Source: CAWEYO01 sp963813315 (GTDB lineage Bacteria; Pseudomonadota; Alphaproteobacteria; Rhizobiales; Rhizobiaceae). Taken from it: 64,000 bases of DNA. Positions 42,244 through 50,527 of this stretch are shown here, one piece after another (position 1 is the first letter of the stretch; each line of letters starts with the position of its first letter). A model generated the notes under the pieces. It worked only from the letters and a program-made list of their open reading frames with translations, was not told the origin of the DNA and searched no databases. The position numbers and the translations under genes were made by a program. Location: assembly GCA_963813315.1 (NCBI GenBank), contig CAWEYO010000020.1:275272-339271 (forward strand). Direction: 5' to 3'.

Positions 42244-42918
42244 ATGAACAGTATCCCCATGAAAAACCAAAACTCAACCCCGGCTCTTACTGATGTCGCG
42301 CCCTATGAAACCTTCGCCGACCAGGCGGTCGGCATTGACGCCGCGCTCGTCAAATTCACGCGCGGCGTCTGGAGCACCGGCGCCGACGGCGAAACCATCA
42401 AGCCGGATGCCCGGTTCCTCGCCGCGGTAACCGGACTGCGACACGGGCACATCAAATGGCTGGACAGCAAGCCGGTCGAGCGCCGGATGCTTTTGGTGCA
42501 GGACCATCCCCTGCCGCCCGGACGTACCGAACTCGGTGACCTTCTCGACGACGACTGGCCGATCAACAAGGACGGCGAGCGCACCGATCCCTGGGTGTTC
42601 ACCTACGAGCTGCCGATGCTTGATCTCGAAACCGATGGCGCACGGCTCTATTCGACCCAATCATACGGCGGCCGGCAATGCATCGGCCGTCTGGTGCGAA
42701 CCTATGCCCAGCGTGCGCGGAGAAATCCCGGGCAACTGCCGGTCGTTGAGCTGAAGTGCGAGAGCTACAAGCATGAGACCTACGGCATCGTGCAGAACCC
42801 GGCGCTGAAAATCGTCGAATGGGTGCCCGACCCGGACTGGTCGCCACCGGAGTCGCCAGCCGGTTCGCCGCCCTTCGATCTTCAGGACGAGATCCCCTTC
42901 AATTTTGAGTGGCGGTAG
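42244..42918 (+). CDS. Conserved phage/element hypothetical protein
   Basis: A 224-residue soluble protein (MNSIPMKNQNSTPALTDVAPYETFADQA). Recognisable blocks are TRGVWSTGADGETIKPDARFLA, VFTYELPMLDLETDGARLYSTQSYGGRQCIGRLVRTYAQRAR and LPVVELKCESYKHETYGIVQNPALKIV. I recall proteins of this shape beside primases in alphaproteobacterial prophages, but no function is established. A 3' Pro-rich tail precedes the stop; the next gene starts seven bases later. Confidence 0.65.
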   Translation: MNSIPMKNQNSTPALTDVAPYETFADQAVGIDAALVKFTRGVWSTGADGETIKPDARFLAAVTGLRHGHIKWLDSKPVERRMLLVQDHPLPPGRTELGDLLDDDWPINKDGERTDPWVFTYELPMLDLETDGARLYSTQSYGGRQCIGRLVRTYAQRARRNPGQLPVVELKCESYKHETYGIVQNPALKIVEWVPDPDWSPPESPAGSPPFDLQDEIPFNFEWR

Positions 42919-42925
42919 GTGACCC

Positions 42926-43339
42926 ATGCCCGTATGTGTTGCATGCGGCGAAAAAAAGCCGGCTGGCGATTTCTATCAGCGTGATCGTTCATGCAAGGAA
43001 TGCCGCAAAGCACGGGTTAAGCTGCGTGCCCGCTTAAACCCGGCCGTTCAAGAATACGATCGGCAGAGAGCTAAGACGCCAGAACGACGCGAGCACATAC
43101 GTGCCACCGTTGCCAGATGGAACGCGGAAAATCCGCTTGGCTACAAAGCCCACTACGTCGCAACCAATGCCGTTCGGGACGGCCGGCTAAAGAAGCAACT
43201 ATGCCTGTTTTGCGGCCGTTCCGACGTCCACGCCCATCACCGCGACTATTCGAAGCCACTCGATGTCGTGTGGCTTTGTCCTCAATGCCATCACCGCCTG
43301 CACGCCCTTGGTCCTGAAATACAGGGAAAGGGTGTGTAG
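42926..43339 (+). CDS. HNH-like zinc-finger protein
   Basis: A 137-residue protein with two metal-binding parts. The N-terminus has CxxC...CxxC (VCVACGEKKPAGDFYQ then CKECRKAR). The C-terminus has LCLFCGRSDVHAHHRDYSKPLDVVWLCPQCHHRLHA, the arrangement of phage HNH-type endonuclease-like proteins (CxxC, HHxDY, WLCxxCHxxxH). It may nick DNA or only bind it. It is followed two bases later by the primase gene, so they are co-transcribed. Confidence 0.75.
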   Translation: MPVCVACGEKKPAGDFYQRDRSCKECRKARVKLRARLNPAVQEYDRQRAKTPERREHIRATVARWNAENPLGYKAHYVATNAVRDGRLKKQLCLFCGRSDVHAHHRDYSKPLDVVWLCPQCHHRLHALGPEIQGKGV

Positions 43340-43341
43340 GC

Positions 43342-45548
43342 ATGCCGCCACCGCAGGACGATACCGGCCCGGATCCAATCGACGAAACCACGGTGTACGA
43401 CTTCGTCGCCCTGCTGCACGAGCAGGCCGCAACCGCCCTTGACGGCGTGACGATGCCCGGCGTGATGAACCTTTGCCGGTTCCTTCCCGACCGCGGTTTC
43501 GACAGCGTGTTTCGTTTCCCTGTCGGCGACATCTCCGGCATGGCCGAACAAGCAGTCGCCGATGCCCGCGCCGGCTTCAACGTCTACGTCGAGGGACGAA
43601 CCGTGCGGCCGGGACTCGGCCGCAAGCTGCGCGGCTCGGCCGCCGATACGGTCGGCGTCTTCGCCCTCGTCATCGACAGCGACGCCGACAAGGGCAAGGC
43701 CGGCCAAAGCCGGCTGACGCCATCGCTCGTCGTCGAGACATCGCCCGGCAATTCGCATCAGTGGCTGTTCCTCGATCGCGCGATCGGCCACGCAAAGGCG
43801 GCAGCGCTCGGCGACGCCGTGCGATCGAGCGGCGGCGACAGCGCAACCGGCAAGCCCGACCAGCCCTACCGGGTCGCCGGGACGCCGAACTATCCGGACC
43901 AGCGCAAGCGCGAGCGCGGCCGCGACACCTGCCAGACGCGCATCCTCGCCGCTTCCGGCGCCGTCTACAGCGCTTCGGCGATCGCCGGGGCATATCCGCA
44001 CGCGAACGGTAACGGTGCCGCCGACGACAACGGCGACGAAGATGCGGAGCTTTCCGTCGAGGAGCTGCTCGCCTTCCTCGATCCGAAGCTCAGGGACGAT
44101 ATCGCGCGAGCGCCAGAACCCGGCGAGGACCGCTCGGCAGCCGCCTTCAGCGTCATCCTGCGGCTCATCCAGTACGAGTTCAGCGACGCCGCTATCCGCA
44201 CGATATTCACGGCGCATGCCGACGGCATCGGCCAGCGCTATGTCCGCGACGGCAAGGATCTCGTCGCCGACATCGCCCGCGCGCACAAGAAATCCGGTGA
44301 GCACGACAACGGCCAGGCATCCGGATCCGGCAACGGGCAGGCCAACCCTGGCCAGGCGCCGAACGTCCAGCTTCTGAGCTGGCACGAGTACCGCGAGCGG
44401 CACAAAGACCATGGCGGGACATTCCTGGTCAGGGAGCTGGTGCGCGCCGGAACGCTGATCTCGATCAACGGCCGGCCCGGCGCCGGGAAAACCGCGCTGA
44501 TGCTCGAACTGGCCAGGTGCCTCGACGCCGGCGAGCCGTTTCTCGACCGCGAAACGAAACAGAGCATCGTCGCCTACATCGCCGCCGAGGACGAGAGCGA
44601 CATCGCCAACCGGCTTGAAGCGCTCGAGCTCGACGGCGTGATGATCGTCACATCAGAGGAAGGCGTGCCGCTCAGCAAGCCGGATCGCGCCGCCGCCATC
44701 ATCAGGGAAGTCATCCGCCAGGCGCGCGAGAAATGGCCGGACCGGGAAATCTTCATCCCCTTCGATACGCTGCGCGCCGGACTCGACGGCCAGAGCGTGC
44801 TCGACGACCGCTTTACCAGCCCGGCGCTCAACAAGCTGCGAAAGGTCGCCGAGGACGAAGGCGTGGTGATCTGCATCGTCAACCACACCAACCGCGAAAA
44901 CCCGAAACAGACCAAGGGCGAAACCCTGGAATCCACCGTTGCGCTGGAGCTCATCCTGCTCGAGGGCGAAGGCGGCTGGTTCGAACTGCATGTCGGCAAG
45001 AACCGCTCCGGACCGCCGCGCCGGCAGATCGGGCGCATGCGCTGCACCTCGATCCAGGTCGGCGACGTGGAAGCGGCCGTCATCGACCGGATCGAGAGCG
45101 TGGACGGCGGCAGCGGCGGCTCGGAAAGCCTCCCGCAAGCCGGGCGGCAACCAGGCGCTCATCCTGGCCATCATGAAGAACGCTCTCATCGACCACGGCT
45201 TCTCGTTCCGGCCCTACCCGGACGGACCCGAAGTAAAGGCGGTCAAGGAAGCGCTGCTGCGCGAAACCTTCATCGAGCGGAAAGCCGGCGACGATCGAAG
45301 ACAACAAGCGCCGCGGCTTCGTCTCGGCGCTCAACCGGCTGCTCAACAGATTCCTGATGCGCGGGGAAAACGCCGAGGGCGAAGGCGTCATCTGGTTCGC
45401 CCGGAAGGACGATGAAACCGGAAACTTTCGAAGATTTCCGGTCGGCCGGGAGGGAAGCATGAAAAACCGGAGCGGGAAAACTTCCCCATCCAAGCTTCTT
45501 TCCGATTTTTCCCGTTTTTCCGGAGACCGGAAACATCGGGGGATATAG
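43342..45548 (+). pseudogene. Primase/RepA-like helicase fusion with two frameshifts near its end
   Basis: The open frame 43342-45357 encodes 671 residues. The N-terminal part (about 60-230) looks like a RepB/primase-polymerase core (FALVIDSDADKG, LVVETSPGNSHQWLFLDR, KPDQPYRVAGTPNYPD). The C-terminal part is a RecA-like helicase of the RepA/AAA_25 type with Walker A NGRPGAGKTALMLELARCL, VAYIAAEDESDIANRL and CIVNHTNREN. After about 45120 the frame becomes nonsense; sensible sequence continues in frame +1 (NQALILAIMKNALIDHGF, VKEALLRETFIERK) and after 45290 in the next frame (IEDNKRRGFVSALNRLLNRFLM, GVIWFARKD), ending at 45548. Each break is one extra base. It would replicate the element. Confidence 0.75.
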
Positions 45549-45681
45549 GAAGTTTTCCGATTTTTCCCGGCAACCCCAAAGCGTGAAAAAGCCCGTTTCC
45601 CGCCGATGATCTACCTTTGGTTGTCGGTGTGAAAATGTAAGGATTGTTAATTCTTACCAGCAAGAAGGAAGGAGAACCGAA

Positions 45682-45942
45682 ATGCAGACTTCAGAACCTG
45701 TCACCAAAGCCAAGCCGCAAAAGCGGGGCTCGCTGCTCGAATCGCCGCAAGACTTCGACGATGCCGTGCAGCCGTTCCAGATAGCACTGACCGATTGGAT
45801 GGGCGATCTCAGCGAAGCCGTGGCCGAGCTGGAAGACAAGCAGGCCGGCCGGTTCAGCGACAGCCGCCAGGACAAGATCGACGAACTGCAGGAGCGGTTG
45901 ACCGCCCTGGAAGAAATCGATGCGGCTCTGGGTGCCCTGTGA
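45682..45942 (+). CDS. Small hypothetical protein of the accessory element
   Basis: An 86-residue protein starting MQTSEPVTKAKPQKRG with a coiled-coil centre (LSEAVAELEDKQAGRFSDSRQDKIDELQERLTALEE). ATG follows AAGGAGAACCGAA. The 130 bases upstream (45549-45681) are AT-rich and likely a promoter. No family recognised. Confidence 0.65.
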   Translation: MQTSEPVTKAKPQKRGSLLESPQDFDDAVQPFQIALTDWMGDLSEAVAELEDKQAGRFSDSRQDKIDELQERLTALEEIDAALGAL

Positions 45943-45954
45943 GACTGACAAACA

Positions 45955-46178
45955 GGCCCGGCGATCGATAGGGGCGACTGCCGGGCCGAATCAGGGAGGT
46001 ATGAAGGACCTTACCCTACGTCAACCGTTAGAAAGGCGGAATAGGCTCACATCGGCCCGATCTGCTCTTTCCACAACCTTTGTGGCAACGTCTGAAGCAG
46101 CATCGGCGCCTGGTCCGGCTTGTCGAATGGTGGCTTACGCCGTCCCGGCCCGGCGAACCGTTGTGCGACTGCCGGGCC
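45955..46178. repeat. Two similar hairpins 192 bp apart inside the element
   Basis: Stem GGCCCGGC/GCCGGGCC occurs at 45955-45962/45980-45987 and at 46147-46154/46171-46178. Both loops (17 and 16 bases) end in GCGACT, and both are followed by a purine-rich SD-like stretch and an ATG (46001 and about 46198). A 71-codon open frame runs from 46001 to 46216 between and through them but shows no recognisable domain. Confidence 0.75.
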
Positions 46179-46217
46179 AAGGTCAGAGGGAGCATCATGA
46201 ATGGATGCGGCTTTAAC

Positions 46218-46847
46218 TTATTCCTCTGCGGCCATGAGCGAAAGCAACCCCGCAGGCAAGTGCCAGCATAGACGTGGGTTGGGTGACTCCAGGCTCATGT
46301 TTGACGATGCGGTTACGACACCGATGGCTGCACCTGCATCGTTGAGGATCGGCGATCCGGACATGCCACCCTCGATAGGCTGGGCACAGACTGCCGGCCA
46401 CCACGGCCCGCCGTGGTGCTTTACCGTGCAGGAAAACCAATCGCCAGCCAGCGACAGCATCCATGCGCGCTGCTCAACGTTGCTGTCTGTGGCGGCGGCG
46501 CTGACGGTAAGTGGCTCGAGGTCCTCGACCAGCGCGTCATAAGCATCGCTCTCTTCATCGAAGACCTGATTATCCGGCGGGCCCAGCACCGCAAGATCAG
46601 AGACCGGATCGACGAACAGGCATTCTGCCGCGACGGCGGGTTTCTGGCCGAGCCCAGCGAGCAACTTGCCATAGGTTCGCTCCTCGACGTAGCCGATGCC
46701 GAAGCCGGTTGGCAGACGGTGCAGGCAATGGGCAGCGGTGAGGATGATCCGTTGATGACGAAAGCCGTTTACCACGAAGCCGCGACCATCGCCGACGCGG
46801 ACGACGGAACGCGCAGCTGTGGTAGAACTGCGGAGTAAGCGTGCCAT
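46218..46847 (-). CDS. Trypsin-like serine protease
   Basis: A 209-residue protein of the chymotrypsin fold, on the opposite strand to the rest of the element. The triad is visible: His in ILTAAHCLHRL, Asp in PVSDLAVLGP, Ser in PIEGGMSGSPILND, followed by AAIGVVTASS. No signal peptide is evident from ATG 46847, so it may act in the cytoplasm. Such compact trypsin-like proteins occur as effectors or cargo in defence and mobile-element contexts; the target here is unknown. Confidence 0.8.
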   Translation of the reverse strand: MARLLRSSTTAARSVVRVGDGRGFVVNGFRHQRIILTAAHCLHRLPTGFGIGYVEERTYGKLLAGLGQKPAVAAECLFVDPVSDLAVLGPPDNQVFDEESDAYDALVEDLEPLTVSAAATDSNVEQRAWMLSLAGDWFSCTVKHHGGPWWPAVCAQPIEGGMSGSPILNDAGAAIGVVTASSNMSLESPNPRLCWHLPAGLLSLMAAEE

Positions 46848-47062
46848 GGAATCCCCTTCCTGAGCACGTGCCGGTTCGGTGGCGGCTAACCATCGAACCG
46901 GCTCGATCCTAGCACCCTGCCGCGTGTCCTTCCACGCGCTCTTCGGCGGGGGCAGGGGGGCACGTCGTGATTGCATAGGGTTTGCTCCGGGAGCGGGCGC
47001 GGCACCTCAAATTAACGCTGATGGACTTTCGCGTGGGGGGTTTATAGTCGCCGGAACCGGAA
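46848..47062. other. Spacer between protease and terminase genes
   Basis: Divergent promoter region; no gene seen. An upstream in-frame extension of the protease (to 46976) has low coding character. Confidence 0.5.
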
Positions 47063-47698
47063 ATGACCGGAAGGTTTCCGCCGATGACCCATCACCCACG
47101 CCAGCGTTCCGACTCGATTGCCGCCAGTGTGGCCGCCCAGCAGGCAATCCGAACCTCGATGGCGCCGCCGGAACCCTTGCCGAACACGCTGCTGCCAATC
47201 TGGCAGGAAGTGGTGGAGATGCGGGCTTCCTTCGAATGGAGTTCGCTCGATCTGCGCCTGGCAGTGAGCCTTGTGCGCGCGCTGGGCGACCTCGCCAGCC
47301 AGGAACGACAGCTTTCGCGTGAGGCCAAGGTGCAGCAGACCCCGCATGGCCCGGTGGTGAATCCGCGCTTCGCCATCATCGATCGGCTCTCGGCGCGGAT
47401 CCTGAAGTTGCAAACCCGATTGTTGCTGACGCCGCGGGCGGCCGGTCTCAAGGCCGACCGCACCGAGCATCAGCGCCGGGTGGAGCGCGAGGCACGGGCC
47501 CGGGTCGATCCGATCGGTGCTTATTTGGACAATGGCGGCGATGCGATGAGCCTGCTGCTGGGCGCCGGTGACGGCACGGTTGTGGGTGACAGGTTTCTGG
47601 CAAGGGACGTTCCAGCAGCATCCTGCCGACCAGCGACGACGACGAGAGCGGTCAGCGGCCGGTTCCGAGCCAGCCGCGGCAACGGCAAGCCACAATAG
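47063..47698 (+). CDS. P27-family phage terminase small subunit
   Basis: A 211-residue protein. The P27 pattern is clear in the middle: PNTLLPIWQEVVEMRASFEWSSLDLRLAVSLVRALG, then QTPHGPVVNPRFAIIDRLSARILKLQTRLLLTPRAAGL. Small terminases recognise pac/cos DNA for packaging. The start could be TTG/ATG at 47063 or the ATG at 47084 (MTHHPRQ). The last ~50 residues are Arg/Ala-rich and lack the family's usual end. No large terminase follows, which is unusual for a prophage and typical of a satellite or a truncated remnant. Confidence 0.75.
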   Translation: MTGRFPPMTHHPRQRSDSIAASVAAQQAIRTSMAPPEPLPNTLLPIWQEVVEMRASFEWSSLDLRLAVSLVRALGDLASQERQLSREAKVQQTPHGPVVNPRFAIIDRLSARILKLQTRLLLTPRAAGLKADRTEHQRRVEREARARVDPIGAYLDNGGDAMSLLLGAGDGTVVGDRFLARDVPAASCRPATTTRAVSGRFRASRGNGKPQ

Positions 47699-48326
47699 TA
47701 GGCCATTGACCGCCCGTTGATGCCGCCCAAGTCAAACTGAACTACCAATGCGGAACATCGAAGTCAGCAAAGCGGCACTGGCGCAATCATCACGAGGCCG
47801 AGCAGCGCGGGATTGAAACTGCGGCTTTCGCGCCTGTTTTCGTCGCGCCTCCTCGTCGAACTGGTATTTCTCCCCAGCGCGCCAGTTGGCTTGCCGGGCT
47901 GCGGCATCTGCCTCGCCCAGGTCCGCAATTCGTAGCGTTCGAGTTCTGTCAACGGAAGTCCCCTGGCCCGGACAGGACATAAGCATAGAAACTGCCGGGG
48001 CCGGAAGGCGGTTGGTTCTCCTGAAAGTTAAGTCAAGCGCATCTTCAATCCGGCACTAGCCTTCGCGGCGCCGGTAGCAATCGTCACAGCGTTTCTCTAT
48101 TGAAGGAAAATGAAATGCCTTTCGGCACATTGAACGCACCTGTCCATTCTCGCCGTCCTTCCCGCCCTTGCGCTCGGCGAGTTCGTAACAAGAAGAATTG
48201 CCGACATCGAATGAACAATCGCGCGAAACAATTGAAACATTTCTGCACCGGCCTTGGAAATACGGCCGAAACAGGGATGGCCTAAGTCTTGCCGACGCGG
48301 GAATACCTTTCCTGCAGGAGGCTGCG
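47699..48326. other. Gene-poor right flank of the element
   Basis: No confident gene. On the minus strand 47732-47986 and 47764-47952 hold two overlapping frames; the first contains ADAAARQANWRAGEKYQFDEEARRKQARK and the second starts MTELERYELRTWARQ, so together they may be one short frameshifted gene. From about 48000 to 48320 the sequence is AT-richer and includes the leader of the next gene. A copy of the tRNA 3' end was looked for and not seen. Confidence 0.4.
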
Positions 48327-48674
48327 ATGAAAAAGCTCTTGTCAGTCCTGACGGCCACAATCTTGGCAGCGGCTTTCGCCATGCCGCTGAAAGCCGCGCC
48401 GATGTTTGTGCCGAAACCCGAACAGGTTCGGGCCGACGTCGTCGAAAAGGTCAAGCAGAAATGGCGTCATTACGGCTGGCATAACCGAAATCAATGGCGG
48501 GGAGACCGCCCGTGGGACAGGCAGTATGCATGGCGGTCCTGCCGTTACTACGGCAACTGCTATCCGCGCCGCGATTACGGCTACCGCGACTACTACAACC
48601 GTGACGATTATCCGCGCTACCACCGTCAGTATCGTCCGGGAGTTAGCATTTATCTGCCGTTATACCGCGATTGA
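48327..48674 (+). CDS. Exported Tyr/Arg-rich small protein (BA14K-like)
   Basis: A 115-residue protein with a clear signal peptide (MKKLLSVLTATILAAAFA) and an AGGAGG ribosome binding site six bases upstream. The mature part is rich in Tyr, Arg, Trp and Asn (WRHYGWHNRNQWRGD, CRYYGNCYPRRDYGYRDYY), like small rhizobial envelope proteins of the BA14K type, some of which bind lectin or affect cell-wall properties. Only the two Cys in SCRYYGNC could form a disulfide. Its stop lies directly against the decayed oxidoreductase gene. Confidence 0.75.
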   Translation: MKKLLSVLTATILAAAFAMPLKAAPMFVPKPEQVRADVVEKVKQKWRHYGWHNRNQWRGDRPWDRQYAWRSCRYYGNCYPRRDYGYRDYYNRDDYPRYHRQYRPGVSIYLPLYRD

Positions 48675-48692
48675 GCAGCGCCGCTTGGAAGT

Positions 48693-50460
48693 AAAGCGCA
48701 TGACGTCGGCCTCGCCCATGCCTTCGGGCGGTTCGGAGTTCTGTACGATGTGGACTTCCACATTCGGCGCCTCGTTCATGCGCAGCATCTGGTAGCTGTC
48801 GAAGTTGGTCTGCTCGACGCGGCCGTCCTTCAAGGTAATCGCGCCATAGAGCGCCGCGGTGATGCCGAACATGACGGCGCTCTGGATCTGTGCCTGGACG
48901 GTGTCCGGATTGACGGCGGTGCCGCAATCGGCGGCGCAGACGACGCGGCGTACGCGAACGGTGCCGTCCTTCGCCACTTCCACTTCGGCAACATGGGCCA
49001 TATGGGTCGCGAAGGCGTTCTGAATCGAAACGCCTCGGCCGGTCCGAGGCGGCAACTTGTTTCCCCAGCCAGACTTGTCGGCTGCGAGCGCCAGCACCGC
49101 CCTGGTTCTCAAGGAGCGCGAGCCGGTATTCGACCGGGTCCTGCTTCGCCGCCGACGCCAACTCATCTATGAAGCTTTCGGTCACGAAGACGTTGTGCGA
49201 CGGACCGACACTGCGCCAGAACGCGGTCAGAACCCCCGGTGGCTCAACCAGCACGTATTCGACGTGCAAGTTCGGGAGGTCGTAGACAAGGTTGATCGCG
49301 CCTTCAGTTGTGTCGGGGTCGAGGCCATCGACAAACGCCGGCGGCAGCCACCTTGCTAGGATCGAGGATCCGGCAAAGCGATTGGTCCAGGCGACCGGCA
49401 TCCCTTTCGCGTCGAGACCGGCCGCGAGCCGGTCGAAGAACATCGGCCGGTACATATCATGCTGGATGTCTTCCTCGCGGGTACACACGACCTTGACCGG
49501 CCCCTCAACATGCTTGGCGATCTCGACGGCGCGAGCGACACTGTCGACCTCGAGCCTGCGGCCGAAACCGCCGCCGATCAGATGATTGTGCGCGACAACC
49601 TTGTCCAAGGGCAGACCGGCGGATTTCGCTGCGGCGGCCTGTGCCCGCGCGAGGGCCTGGGTACCGACCCAGATTTCGCAACCGTCACCGCGGACATGTA
49701 CAGTCAGTTCATCGGCTCCATGGTTGCGTGCGCTAGGAACGGAACCTGATAGGTCGCCTCCACCTTGATAACAGCACTTGCCATCGCGCGATCAACATCG
49801 CCAATGCTCTGCGCAACAGCCCCCGACTTGAGCATCGCCTGTTCGAGTTCGGCGGCGATCGCTTCGGTCGTGAGCCCGGCATGCGGACCGTCGTCCCATT
49901 CGATCGCCAGTACCTCGAGGCCCTTCTTCGCGGCGCCCATGTGGTCGGCAACCACGGCGACGGCATCGTCTAGCCGCACGATCTGGCGCACGCCCTTCAC
50001 AGCCTTGGCCGCGGCATCGTCGACGCTCTTCACGCGGCCGCCGAACACCGGAGACTGCGCAAGCGTCGCGATCTTCACGCCCGGAGGCCGGACATCGATG
50101 CCGTAGACGGCCGTTCCGTCGACCTTGGCCGGGGTGTCGAGACGTTTGGCCGGGGTGCCGATCAGCTTGAAATCCTGTGGTCGCTTGAGCTCGACGATGG
50201 CCGGCACCGGCAACCGCGCCGCATCGGCGGCGAGCTCGCCATACGCGATACGTTTGCCGGTCGCCGCGTGAACCACTTCGCCGCGCTCGGCGGGGCAATC
50301 AGCATTGGGATCGACGTGTAGGTACCCTGGCCCATTTCGACGTAGGGCCTCGTCAGGATGATCTGGCGTCACGTCCGATACGGACGAAGGCGTTGGGCGC
50401 GAAGGTCTCGTCGGCCGCTTCGACTTCGCCGGTTACGAACGGCAGGCTCAGACTCAGCAT
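48693..50460 (-). pseudogene. Xanthine dehydrogenase-family molybdopterin subunit, degraded
   Basis: Remains of an isoquinoline 1-oxidoreductase beta-like gene, read right to left. Near 50460 lies the N-terminal FAPNAFVRIGRD; a frame change follows, then MGQGTYTSIPMLIA joined by an internal deletion to GEVVHAATGKRIAYGELAADAA. VPFLAHATMEPMN ends at a frameshift near 49707, continuing as KVVAHNHLIGGGFGRRLEVD to about 49100, where another shift leads to GVSIQNAFATHMAHVAEVEV and AVNPDTVQAQIQSAVMFG. The C-terminus is cut at NSEPPEGMGEA (48700), missing the last ~30 residues. Both ends and the middle are lost, so it cannot make a working enzyme. The [2Fe-2S] partner gene is absent. Confidence 0.88.
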
Positions 50461-50527
50461 CGCTGAGTGTTCCGCAGGCCATAGAAAGCACTTCAAACGT
50501 CGCAAAGTCGGCGGTACGCTCAAAATC

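Larger units (their letters stand above)
40735..48320. mobile_element. Phage-satellite-like or remnant prophage element at tRNA-Arg(CCT)
   Basis: Between the tRNA and about 48.3 kb all plus-strand genes but one fit a small phage-derived element: an AlpA-type regulator, small acidic proteins, a conserved phage hypothetical, an HNH-like protein, a primase/helicase and a P27 terminase small subunit. No integrase, large terminase, portal, capsid or lysis gene is visible. I did not find a second copy of the tRNA 3' end, so the right boundary is a guess. The content resembles phage satellites that carry primase plus small terminase; a decayed prophage is the simpler alternative. Confidence 0.6.

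Noticed and set aside
41280..48326. A right attachment site for the tRNA-Arg element
   Set aside because: I scanned for the tRNA 3' end (for example ATTCCTGTCGGGATCACCA) to the right and found no copy, so the boundary stays open.
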